From: Myxococcales bacterium
GTDB lineage: Bacteria > Myxococcota_A > Polyangia > Haliangiales > Haliangiaceae
Assembly (NCBI GenBank): GCA_016707895.1
Contig: JADJGV010000012.1
Span: forward strand, 122,001 to 186,000
Reading direction: 5' to 3'
DNA length: 64,000 nucleotides
Shown: positions 45,826 to 58,263 of the stretch, piece after piece
Position numbering within the stretch: position 1 is the first letter of the stretch
Layout: the number at the start of each line of letters is the position of its first letter
The notes under the pieces: generated by a model
What the model was told of the DNA's origin: nothing
Database searches by the model: none
What the model saw: the letters and a program-made list of their open reading frames with translations, nothing else
Made by a program: the position numbers and the translations under genes

Positions 45826-46453
45826 GCGGCGACGCATCGGGAGCGACGCCGTCGCCGCGCACCGCCAGCCGCTCGGCGGCGACGCCCTGGCGCTCCAGGT
45901 AGCGCGCCGCCACCTGGGCCCGCCGCAGGTCGAGCCCGTCGTGGCGCTCGCTGGCCGCGCGGAAGCCGATCAGATCGAGCTGCTCGACCTCGGGGTGCCC
46001 GGCCAGCGTCGCGGCCACGGCGTCGAGGATCTGCCGCGCCGCGGGGTCGAGGTCGGCCTTGCCGGGGCGGAACCCGATCGACTGCGCCGCCGCGTCGGCC
46101 AGGGTCACCGCGCCGCCGGCCGGGCAGCCGTCGGCGGTGGCCGCGGCCACCTCCGGGCAGGCGTCGTCGCGGTCGGGTCGGCCGTCCTCGTCGTCGTCGA
46201 GCTCGGGGCAGCCGTCGTCGTCCTCGAAGTCGTCGGCGTCCTCGGCGCGATCGGGGCACAGGTCGTTCCACGCGGTGACGCCGTCGCCGTCGTCATCGGT
46301 GCCCGGCGCCGGGCCGCCGTCGCGCACGGTCGAGGGAGTCGTCGCGGTCGGCGTCGACCACGCCGGCTCGCTCGGCCCGGGCGGGTGGGCCGGCGCGCAC
46401 GCGGCCAGCGCGAGCGCGAGCACCGCGGCGCTAGTGGATGGCTTGCCGGGCAT
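45779..46453 (-). CDS. OmpA-family lipoprotein with Asp-rich calcium-type repeats
   Basis: 224 aa. The lipobox LAAC anchors it, then thrombospondin-3-like Asp repeats (DDDGDGVTAWNDLCPDRAEDAD, DGCPELDDDEDGRPDRDDACP) likely bind calcium, and the OmpA peptidoglycan-binding domain (about 125-224) contains FRPGKADLDPAARQILDAVAATL and LDLRRAQVAARYL. The typical layout tethers outer membrane to cell wall. Its start lies within the upstream extensin-like gene end (23-bp overlap). Confidence 0.9.
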   Translation of the reverse strand: MPGKPSTSAAVLALALAACAPAHPPGPSEPAWSTPTATTPSTVRDGGPAPGTDDDGDGVTAWNDLCPDRAEDADDFEDDDGCPELDDDEDGRPDRDDACPEVAAATADGCPAGGAVTLADAAAQSIGFRPGKADLDPAARQILDAVAATLAGHPEVEQLDLIGFRAASERHDGLDLRRAQVAARYLERQGVAAERLAVRGDGVAPDASPLKARVDVRVRLAVAR

Positions 46454-47054
46454 CGGTGACCTGCGGGCGCTGCGACCACGGCCGCGCCTCGAGATGGAAG
46501 TGATCGTGGTGGGCGTCGTCGTAGTCGGGCGACAGCACCAGGTAGAACAGCCCCGAGCGCACCAGCTGGCACTGCAGCACCTTGAGCACCGCGCCGCCCT
46601 GGGTCATCGGCTGGCCGACGCAGTCGACCGCGTCGCCGAGCCCGGGCTCGAAGTCGGCGGCCACCGCCAGCGCGCCGACGTCGGGGCCGACCAGCCGCGG
46701 CAGATCGACCGCCAGGCCGAACGAGTGCTTCGAGCGGTGATCGGTGCCGCGGACGTTGCGCACCGAGTAGCCGGAGCTCCAGCGCGCCTCGGTGATGCCG
46801 ACCGCGCGGAACATCCGGCCGGCCTCGGCCAGGGACACCGCCAGCGAGCAGTCGATCACCAGCGGCTCGCGGCCGGGCGGCGTCCACGCGACGCCGCCGA
46901 GCGGGCCGCGGATCTCGACCGCGTCGGCGACGCCGGAGCGGCGCGCGGGCTTCCAGCTCACCCCGCGGGCCGCCAGCTCGTCGTGGCAGCGATCGTCGGC
47001 GGCCGCCGGGGCGCCCAGCCCGAGGATCGTCGCGAGGCACAGCGCGCGGCGCAT
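46431..47054 (-). CDS. Extensin-like C-terminal (M15-related) secreted protein
   Basis: 207 aa with signal peptide (LGLGAPAAADD). The extensin_C domain is a relative of M15 D-Ala-D-Ala peptidases: GTDHRSKHSFGLAVDL gives the first His and the Asp of the zinc site, and DAHHDHFHLEARPW gives the distal His. Cysteines (RCHDE, DCSLA, DCVGQ, LQCQL) probably form disulfides. Periplasmic peptidoglycan cleavage is plausible, in keeping with the overlapping OmpA-like cell-wall-binding gene. Confidence 0.85.
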   Translation of the reverse strand: MRRALCLATILGLGAPAAADDRCHDELAARGVSWKPARRSGVADAVEIRGPLGGVAWTPPGREPLVIDCSLAVSLAEAGRMFRAVGITEARWSSGYSVRNVRGTDHRSKHSFGLAVDLPRLVGPDVGALAVAADFEPGLGDAVDCVGQPMTQGGAVLKVLQCQLVRSGLFYLVLSPDYDDAHHDHFHLEARPWSQRPQVTDARQAIH

Positions 47055-47110
47055 GCCGGGAGGCTAGCCGGCGACCGCCGCCGGCGCGAGTTTTCGCTGC
47101 GCGGCGGCGA

Positions 47111-48087
<977 letters not shown>

Positions 48088-48091
<4 letters not shown>

Positions 48092-49020
48092 GGCGGAGGT
48101 GGTCTTAGGTATGCCGCCAGGTCGTCCAGGTCAACCCGGTCGGCGGTCCCCCACTCGACCGCGGCGTCGCCCCGGTACCAGGACAGCTGACGCCGGGCGT
48201 AGTGCCGCGAGTTGCGCTTGATCAGCTCGATCGCCCGCGAAAGGTCCAACCGGCCAGCCAGGTGCTCGTGCAGCTCGGCGTAGCCGATCGCCTGCTGCGA
48301 GCGCAGCGGCGGCGCGAAGCCGCCGGCGCGCAGCGCGGCCACCTCGTCGAGGAGGCCGGCCGCCAGCATCGCGTCGACCCGCGCGTCGATCGCGGCGTAG
48401 AGCTGGTCGCGGGGCGGCGTCAGGCCGATCAGGCGATGCGGGTAACGCGGCGGCACGCGCCGGTGATCGTGGCGCGCGTGGTGCTCCGACAGCGGCACGC
48501 CAGTGGCGATCGTCACCTCGAGGGCGCGGATCAGCCGCTTGCGATCGTTGCGATCGATCCGCGCGGCGCTGGGCGGATCGAGCGCGGCCAGCCGCGCCCA
48601 CAGCGCGGCGGTGCCCGCGGCGGCGGCCACCGCGTCGAGCTCGGCGCGCAGCGCCGGCACCGCCGGCGGCCCCTCGAACAGCCCGTAGAGCAGCGCGCGC
48701 ACGTACAGCCCGGTGCCGCCGCACACGATCACCGGGCGTCCGCGCGCCGCGATGTCGGCGATCGCGGCCTCGGCCAGCGCGGTGAACCTCGCCGCGGTCA
48801 TCTCGGCGTCGGGGGCCACGACGTCGAGCAGGTGGTGGACCGCGGCGGCGCGCGCGGCGGCGTCGGCCTTGCCGGTGCCGAGGTCCATGCCGCGGTACAC
48901 CTGCTGCGAGTCGCAGCTGACGATCTCGCCGTCGACCGCGCGGGCCAGCGCCACCGCGGTCGCGGTCTTGCCGGCGCCGGTCGGCCCGACGATCACCACC
49001 AGCCGCGGCGCCGCGGTCAC
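48088..49020 (-). CDS. miaA: tRNA dimethylallyltransferase MiaA
   Basis: 310 aa. It prenylates A37 of tRNAs that read U-initial codons. P-loop GPTGAGKT (12-19), DSQQVYRGMDLGTGK (substrate site), VHHLLDVV, VCGGTGLYVRALLYG and the C-terminal KRNSRHYARRQLSWYR signature. GTG start 5 bases after the mutL stop; its own stop overlaps accA. mutL-miaA adjacency is widely conserved in proteobacteria. Confidence 0.97.
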
Positions 49021-49025
49021 GGCGG

Positions 49026-50915
<1,890 letters not shown>

Positions 50916-51047
50916 GCTCCCGCGTAGCACGGCGGCGGCCCCCGCGAAAGCGGCCGGCGCACCGTCTGGCGCCTCGGGCGGCGCATCGGCGCGGCCGCGG
51001 CCCGCCGGCTCGACTCCCGCGCGGCCCGAGGTTATACAGCGGGAGCG

Positions 51048-52085
51048 ATGGCCACCGTCTCCGTCGGCAACGCACGTCCGCGCCGCGCCCAGGGGCGCGT
51101 GGTCGCGATCACCGGCGCGTGCACCTACCTGGGCACCGAGCTGATCAAGCGGCTCGAAGAAGATCGCCGCTACGCCAAGGTGCTGGTGCTCGACGTCAAG
51201 GCGCCGTCGATCCTGGCCGCCGGCGCGACCAAGGCGCGGTTCTTCCCGATCGACCTGACCCAGCCGACGATCGACGGCGAGATCGCGGCGTTGTTGCAGC
51301 GCGAGCAGGTCGACACCGTCGTCCACGGCGCGTTCCTGTCGCACCCGACCCACGCCACCGAGTGGGCCCACGAGTTCGAGGACGTCGGCACGATGCACGT
51401 CATGAACGCGTGCGCCGCCGCCGGCCCGGCCCGGGTGGTGATGGTGTCGACGACGATGGCCTACGGCGCCCACCCCGAGAACCCCAACTTCCTCGACGAG
51501 CGCGCCGAGCTCCGCGGCCACCAGGACTCGCGCTTCATCAACGACAAGGTGCGGGCCGAGAAGCAGGCCGCGCGGTTCGCCCGCGAGCACCCCCACGTCC
51601 AGGTCGCGACCTTGCGCTTCGCGCCGATCCTCGGGCCGACCATCAACAACCTGCACACCCGCTTCTTCTCGCGGGTCACCGCGCCGGTCATGGCCGGCCA
51701 CGATCCGCTGATGCAGTTCGTCCACGAGCAGGACGCGGCGTGGGCGCTCAAGCGCGCGGTCGACAGCGACGCGGTCGGCCCGTTCAACATCGTCGGCAAG
51801 GGCGTCTTGCCCTACACCACGGTGCTGGCGCTGATGGGCCGGGTGCCGGTGCCGCTGCCGTTCCTGCTCGCGCGCAGCATCGCCAAGGCGCTGTGGGCGA
51901 CGCAGATCGTCTCGACCGCGCCCAGCCTGCTCGACTACCTGCTCTACGTCTGCGTCGCCGACGGGACCCGCGCCACCCGCGACCTCGGCTTCACCGCGCG
52001 CTTCTCGATCAAGCGCACCATCCTCGACTTCGTCGGCGCGTCCCCCGAGGACGGCGCCACCGACGTCGCCAGCTCGTTCGCGTGA
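51048..52085 (+). CDS. NAD(P)-dependent epimerase/dehydratase (extended SDR) family protein
   Basis: 345 aa. Rossmann start VVAITGACTYLGTELIKRL, a TGxxxxLG variant of TGxxGxxG; HGAFLS in place of HxAA; MVSTTMAYGAHP with catalytic Ser/Tyr region; later LRFAPILGPTINN. No YxxxK is clear (FINDKVRAEKQA has Phe at the Tyr position), so catalytic competence is uncertain. It sits immediately upstream of a glycerolipid-type acyltransferase, as SDR/acyltransferase pairs do in several actinobacteria and myxobacteria. Pathway unknown. Confidence 0.85.
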   Translation: MATVSVGNARPRRAQGRVVAITGACTYLGTELIKRLEEDRRYAKVLVLDVKAPSILAAGATKARFFPIDLTQPTIDGEIAALLQREQVDTVVHGAFLSHPTHATEWAHEFEDVGTMHVMNACAAAGPARVVMVSTTMAYGAHPENPNFLDERAELRGHQDSRFINDKVRAEKQAARFAREHPHVQVATLRFAPILGPTINNLHTRFFSRVTAPVMAGHDPLMQFVHEQDAAWALKRAVDSDAVGPFNIVGKGVLPYTTVLALMGRVPVPLPFLLARSIAKALWATQIVSTAPSLLDYLLYVCVADGTRATRDLGFTARFSIKRTILDFVGASPEDGATDVASSFA

Positions 52086-52087
52086 CC

Positions 52088-53152
<1,065 letters not shown>

Positions 53153-53231
53153 GATCCGGGAGCGGCCCGCCCGCCGATCACCACGGGCGCGCCCCGGGGG
53201 GGCCGTGTTACCCTGGCCGGCGAGCGCTGGT

Positions 53232-53765
53232 ATGGATGACGACGCCCCGGTCGCGCAGTGGCTCGAGGTCGCCCGAGGACTCCTCGGCGAGGGCGACGAT
53301 CAGCGCACGCTGGCGCGCGCCAACCGCGCCATCAACCAGGCGCTGACGCTGGCCCCGGGCCACGCGGTGGCGTGGCTGGTGAAGTGCCAGATCTCCTCGG
53401 CCCGCGGCGACGACGTGGCCGCGCTGGCCGCCGCCGAGACCGCGCTGGGCCACGCCCCCGCCTCGGCCGAGGCCCACTACTGGCGGGGCGCGCTGCTCGG
53501 CGATCTGGGCCACGGCGAGGCCGGGCTGCGCGCCATCGAGCAGGCCTTCGCCTGCCTCGGCCCCGACGACGAGTGGCTGATCGAGGACCTGTACTTCGAG
53601 AAGGCGACGATGCTCGAGGCGCTCGGCGATCACGACCTCGCCAACGCCACCTTCGAGGCCGGCCTCGCGCGGTGCCCGACCTCGACGCTGCTGCGCGCCG
53701 GCCTCGAGCCGGTGCGCCCCCGTCGCGCGCCGTCGCTCAAACTGCTCCGCGGCGGCCTGCAGTAG
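53232..53765 (+). CDS. TPR-like repeat protein
   Basis: 177 aa, no signal peptide. Helix pairs with TPR spacing: ARANRAINQALTLAPGHAVAWLVKCQI, ALAAAETALGHAPASAEAHYWRGALLGDLGHGEAGL, FEKATMLEALGDHDLANATFEAGLARCP. Probably a cytoplasmic scaffold or interaction protein. No enzymatic motif. ATG 53232 was chosen over an in-frame non-ATG start at 53205. It is followed by a hexamer array and an AT-rich island. Confidence 0.75.
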   Translation: MDDDAPVAQWLEVARGLLGEGDDQRTLARANRAINQALTLAPGHAVAWLVKCQISSARGDDVAALAAAETALGHAPASAEAHYWRGALLGDLGHGEAGLRAIEQAFACLGPDDEWLIEDLYFEKATMLEALGDHDLANATFEAGLARCPTSTLLRAGLEPVRPRRAPSLKLLRGGLQ

Positions 53766-53766
53766 C

Positions 53767-53857
53767 CCGATTCCGGTTTCGGATCGGTCCCCAAGCTCCG
53801 GCTCCGGCTCCAACTCCGGGCTCCGGATCCGGATCCGGATCCGGATCCGGATCCGGC
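53767..53857 (+). repeat. CTCCGG/GGATCC hexamer array, non-coding
   Basis: Starts 2 bases after the TPR gene stop with imperfect TTCCGG and CTCCGG units and becomes a regular GGATCC tandem run (about six units) at about 53823-53857. It is the third hexamer array in the window and again abuts a gene 3' end. The regular unit is a palindromic BamHI-type site. Confidence 0.8.
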
Positions 53858-53877
53858 ATTCGACGAAAGATTCCACG

Positions 53878-53956
53878 TTGACGCGATTAACAATATGTTA
53901 TTCATAGACATTCTTAATATCGCGTCATCATCGAGACACGGCGATACTCGTATCGC
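53878..53956 (+). promoter_or_regulatory. AT-rich upstream island with perfect 7-bp palindrome
   Basis: Bases 53881-53920 are only about 25% G+C in a sequence otherwise near 70%. TTGACG lies at 53878-53883, a possible -35 box, but no clean -10 follows at 17 bases. At 53941-53956 GCGATAC-TC-GTATCGC is a perfect dyad ending 26 bases before the ATG of the Gly-rich lipoprotein, well placed for a dimeric repressor. Confidence 0.5.
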
Positions 53957-53982
53957 GTGGGTTGTCGGCGTACATCCCACCC

Positions 53983-54543
<561 letters not shown>

Positions 54544-54566
54544 GCGGCCTCGCGCGCTGAGCGGCC

Positions 54567-55268
54567 TCAGCCGACGGGCAGGCGCAGCACGAACTCGACC
54601 GGCAGGCCGTCGCGGCGGCCGACCGCGATGGTGCCGCCGTGGGCCTCGGCCACCAGCCGGCAGAAGTACAGCCCCAGGCCGCGGCCGCGGCGGGCGCCGT
54701 CGGCGCGCTCGGCCCGGCGGAAGTCGCGCTCGAACACGCGGGCCCGCTCGTCGTCGGTGAGCGGCGGCCCGCTGTTGCCGACCGCCAGCTCGAGCTCCCC
54801 GCCGGCGCGCGCGCCGCGGATCGCCACCCGGCCGGCGCGCGGCGTGTAGCGCACGGCGTTGTCGAGCAGGCAGCCCAGCACCCGCAGCACCAGCCGCTGA
54901 TCGACGTCGGCGACCAGCCCGTCGTCGAGATCGCGCTCGACCACCAGGCTGCGCGCCGCCAGCTCGGCCGCCACCGTCGCCAGCGCCGCCTGGACCTCGA
55001 CCGCCAGCCGCACCGGCGTGCGCCGCGCGACCACCGCGCCGCGGGCCAGCGCGTCGGCGTCGACGATGTTGCCGATCATCGCCAGCGCGCGCGCCGCCAG
55101 CGCGTCGCAGTCGTCGAGGCTGCCGGCCGCCACCGGCGTCAGCTCGACCCCGGCCAGCTCCTCGCGCAGGAGCGCCAGGTTGCCGGCCAGCGCGGCCAGC
55201 GGGTTGCGCAGATCGTGGACCAGCGACGCCACCAGGCCGGCGTCGTCGTCCTTGGAGGACCGGGGCAC
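54567..55268 (-). CDS. Soluble sensor-less histidine kinase
   Basis: 233 aa. HisKA segment with phospho-His in LVHDLRNPLAALAGN (about residue 18), N box LLDNAVRYTP, G1 VGNSGPPL (DxG altered to NSG), and G2 GRGLGLYFCRLVAEAHGG. The whole protein is the catalytic core, with no sensor or transmembrane region, so it needs a partner for input. GTG start. The FHA-GGDEF gene lies 6 bases upstream on the same strand, so the two are probably one transcript. Confidence 0.9.
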   Translation of the reverse strand: MPRSSKDDDAGLVASLVHDLRNPLAALAGNLALLREELAGVELTPVAAGSLDDCDALAARALAMIGNIVDADALARGAVVARRTPVRLAVEVQAALATVAAELAARSLVVERDLDDGLVADVDQRLVLRVLGCLLDNAVRYTPRAGRVAIRGARAGGELELAVGNSGPPLTDDERARVFERDFRRAERADGARRGRGLGLYFCRLVAEAHGGTIAVGRRDGLPVEFVLRLPVG

Positions 55269-55274
55269 GTCGCG

Positions 55275-56159
55275 CTATCCGACCACCTGGTTGCGCCCGC
55301 CCGCCTTCGCCGCGTAGAGGTTGTCGTCGGCCAGCTTGACGAAGCCGACCCAGTCGACGGTGTCCGAGCCGAGCGTCGCGACCCCGACCGACACCGTCAA
55401 CGGGATGTCGGTGTCCTCGAACCGGAAGCCGGTGCGCTCGATCAGCCGCCGCACCTTGTCGGCCAGCTGCATCGCGTTGTGGTGATCGATCTCCGGCAGG
55501 ATGATCGCGAACTCTTCGCCGCCGTAGCGCGCCAGCACGTCCTCGCGGCGGATGTGCTGCTTGACCACCGTCGCCAGGTGCTTGAGCACGTAGTCGCCAG
55601 CCAGGTGGCCGTAGGTGTCGTTGACCAGCTTGAACCGGTCGAGGTCGAACATGATCAGCGACAGGTCGCGGCGGTAGCGCTGGGCCCGGCCGATCTCGCG
55701 CTCGAGCGTCTCCTGGAAGTAACGCTTGTTGTAGATCTGGGTCAGGCCGTCGACGGTGGTCAGCCGGTAGATCTCTTCGTGGTACGCGTTCTCGATGTTC
55801 GAGCCCGACAGGAACTTGAAGATGCAGCGGCCGACCTTGATGAAGTCGCCGTCGCGCAGCAGGTACTCGTCGATGAGCTCGTCGTTGATGTACGTGCCGT
55901 TGGTCGACCCCATGTCGCGCAGCACGATCGACCCGTTCGAGTTGATGATCTTGCAGTGGTTGCGCGACACCGCCTCTTGATCGATCTGGATGTCGGCCTT
56001 GCTCGAGCGGCCGATGATGATCTGGGCGCGGGTCAGGTTGAACTTGCGGCCGAGGTCGAGGCCGTAGATCACGACCAGGCACGCCTCCTTGGCGGCGGGT
56101 CGGTCGCTGATCTTGGAGATCGCCGTGACGACGGTCTTGTTGCGGCCGGTATCGCTCAC
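55275..56159 (-). CDS. FHA-GGDEF diguanylate cyclase
   Basis: 294 aa. The FHA domain (about 45-115: IIIGRSSKADIQIDQEAVSRNHCKI, MGSTNGTYINDE) reads phosphothreonine. The GGDEF domain (about 130-294) has the active site GGEEF (213-217) and inhibitory-site RxxD (R204-D207) five residues before it, so it should make c-di-GMP with product feedback. This directly links Ser/Thr phosphorylation to c-di-GMP. It sits next to a histidine kinase gene on the same strand. No membrane segment. Confidence 0.95.
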   Translation of the reverse strand: MSDTGRNKTVVTAISKISDRPAAKEACLVVIYGLDLGRKFNLTRAQIIIGRSSKADIQIDQEAVSRNHCKIINSNGSIVLRDMGSTNGTYINDELIDEYLLRDGDFIKVGRCIFKFLSGSNIENAYHEEIYRLTTVDGLTQIYNKRYFQETLEREIGRAQRYRRDLSLIMFDLDRFKLVNDTYGHLAGDYVLKHLATVVKQHIRREDVLARYGGEEFAIILPEIDHHNAMQLADKVRRLIERTGFRFEDTDIPLTVSVGVATLGSDTVDWVGFVKLADDNLYAAKAGGRNQVVG

Positions 56160-56175
56160 GGGCGGATCGAGCGTA

Positions 56176-56763
56176 TCACGGCGCGCCGACCTGGTCGGTC
56201 TCGGCGCACGCCACCCGATCGTCGGCGACCCGCCGACACAGCACCGCGTCGCTGAGCTGGTAGCCGCCGCGTCGGAACTGGTAGGTCTGGATGAGCAGGC
56301 GGTCGCCGCCGAGGCCCCACAGCCCGCGGACGTCGGCCAGGGCGCCGCCGGTGGTCGGGATCGCCTCGAGCGCCGCCCCGGCCAGCGTGCCGGCGAACCG
56401 CTCGCACGCGCCCTCCGGATCGCGGACGAAGACGTTCCAGTAGCAGTTGTCCCCCTGGCACAGCGCGCGATCGGCGATCAGCGTCTCGGGCTGGCCGTCG
56501 CCGTCGAGATCGCGGTCGCCGCGCACCCGGTCGGGGTGGGCCGACATCGCGCCGTCGTGCTCGGGGCGCGCGCACTCGCCGACCTTCACCGTCGGCACCG
56601 GCAGCCGGCTGACGTCGGGACCGGCGGGCGGCTTGCGGGCCGCGCCGCCGCACCCGATCGCGGCCACCGCCAGCGCGGCCGGCGATGCCCGGCGCAGGGC
56701 CCCGCGCCGGCGCGGGGCGTCGCGGGTGAGGCCGGGGAGATCCAGGGTGGGGTGCGGTGCCAT
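56176..56763 (-). CDS. Hypothetical lipoprotein
   Basis: 195 aa. An Arg-rich start (RDAPRRRGALRRASPAALAVAAIGCGG) ends in a lipobox (AIGC). The mature part carries an FG-GAP-like or calcium-like DRDLDGDGQPETLIAD segment and several cysteines (ECARP, LCQGDNCYW, GACERF, VLCRR, VACAE). Function not recognised. The first 20 residues may not be translated if a later start is used. It lies 16 bases upstream of the FHA-GGDEF gene in the same direction. Confidence 0.72.
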   Translation of the reverse strand: MAPHPTLDLPGLTRDAPRRRGALRRASPAALAVAAIGCGGAARKPPAGPDVSRLPVPTVKVGECARPEHDGAMSAHPDRVRGDRDLDGDGQPETLIADRALCQGDNCYWNVFVRDPEGACERFAGTLAGAALEAIPTTGGALADVRGLWGLGGDRLLIQTYQFRRGGYQLSDAVLCRRVADDRVACAETDQVGAP

Positions 56764-56836
56764 CGGACCGCGAAGCTACCGCAGAACGCCTATTAGTTGC
56801 GGGACCCTGGCGCCATGGGGTAAGCCTCTAGGTCAG

Positions 56837-58150
56837 ATGCCCCGCCACGTCCGTCGTAACCTCCTGCTCGGGGTCGGCCTCGCGCTCGGCGCGGCGGTCA
56901 TCGCCCTGGGGCGAGACGACGACCGGGTGGCCGCGGACCTCGGCCGGCGCGACCTGGCCACGGCCCCCGCCGCGCTGGCCGCCGCGGTCCTGCCGGCGGC
57001 GCCCGCGGAGCCGGCCCCGCCGCCCCACCGCCCGAGCGTGACCGTCACCACGCCGCCGCCGCGGCCCGCCGCTGACGGCTCGCCGACGGTCGACCTGGCC
57101 CGCATGGAGCTGCGCGGCGACCGCTACCTGGCGCCGATGACCGACGGCCGGATGGCCGTGCTGACGATCGATCCCGCGATCCAGGCGGTGGCGGAGAAGG
57201 TGCTGCGCCGGGCGCGCGCCCCCCGCGGCGCCATCGTCGTCACCCACCCCGACGGCCGGATCCTGGCGCTGGCCGGCCGCCGCACCGAGGACCCGACCGG
57301 CGCCGGCGAGGGCATCTCGGACCCGTCGCTGGCGCTGGACGCCTGGGCGCCGTCGGCGTCGATCTTCAAGGTGGTGTCGGCGGCTGCGCTGGTCGAGGCC
57401 GGCGTCGGGCAGCACGACAAGGTGTGCTTCCACGGCGGCCTGCGCTCGGTGATGGAGTCCAACCTCACCGACTCGCGCCAGGACAACCGCTGCGAGGATC
57501 TGGCCTTCGGCGTCTCCCACTCGCAGAACGCGATCATCGCCAAGCTGGTGCACCAGCACCTGGCGCCGGCGCAGCTGGGCGAGGTCGCCCACCGGTTCGG
57601 CTTCGACCGACCGCTGCCGCTGCCGGTCCCCGGCGCCTTCGGCCGCGCGACCATCCCCACCGCCAAGGGCGTCGACTTCGCCAAGACCGCCGCCGGCTTC
57701 CAGAACGTCGAGCTGTCGGTGGTGGGCGGCGCGCTGCTCGCCAACACCGTCGCCACCGGCGGCATCGCCGCCCCGCCCCGGTTGATCGCCGGCTTCGACG
57801 GCGACCCGACGGCCGCCCCGGCCGGGCTGGGCCAGCGGGTCCTCGAGGAGACCGTCGCCGACGAGGTGGCGAAGATGATGGGCGAGGCGTGCACCGACGG
57901 CAGCGCCGCCAAGGCGTTCGCCGGGCGCGATCGCATCCCGGGGGTCCAGGTGGCCGGCAAGACCGGCACGCTGTCGACCACCGAGCCGTTCTACATGCAG
58001 TACTCGTGGTTCGTCGGCTTCGCCAAGACCACCAAGCCGTCGCTGTCGATCGCCGTGCTGCTCGGCAACCCCGAGCTGTGGCAGATCAAGGCGCACACCG
58101 CGGCGCGGATGGTGTTGATCGAGGCGCTCAAGAGCCGCGCCGGCTCGTGA
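56837..58150 (+). CDS. Penicillin-binding protein transpeptidase-domain protein
   Basis: 437 aa. One N-terminal membrane anchor (LLLGVGLALGAAVIAL), a Pro-rich linker (about 30-90), then a D,D-transpeptidase domain with SIFK (S175-K178), SQN (229-231) and KTGT (375-378) all intact. It lacks the N-terminal dimerisation domain of class B PBPs such as FtsI and has no glycosyltransferase domain. It is a short, presumably active transpeptidase or carboxypeptidase-like enzyme in the periplasm. No cell-division cluster is adjacent. Confidence 0.9.
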   Translation: MPRHVRRNLLLGVGLALGAAVIALGRDDDRVAADLGRRDLATAPAALAAAVLPAAPAEPAPPPHRPSVTVTTPPPRPAADGSPTVDLARMELRGDRYLAPMTDGRMAVLTIDPAIQAVAEKVLRRARAPRGAIVVTHPDGRILALAGRRTEDPTGAGEGISDPSLALDAWAPSASIFKVVSAAALVEAGVGQHDKVCFHGGLRSVMESNLTDSRQDNRCEDLAFGVSHSQNAIIAKLVHQHLAPAQLGEVAHRFGFDRPLPLPVPGAFGRATIPTAKGVDFAKTAAGFQNVELSVVGGALLANTVATGGIAAPPRLIAGFDGDPTAAPAGLGQRVLEETVADEVAKMMGEACTDGSAAKAFAGRDRIPGVQVAGKTGTLSTTEPFYMQYSWFVGFAKTTKPSLSIAVLLGNPELWQIKAHTAARMVLIEALKSRAGS

Positions 58151-58263
58151 CCGGTGCGTGATCGCGGTCGCGCCCCCGACGCGGAGGCGCGCGTGAATGG
58201 TATGCTCACCGGGCCGTCATAGTTGTCGCGCGGTCGCTCGGATCGCGCCCGTCTGGAGGAACC

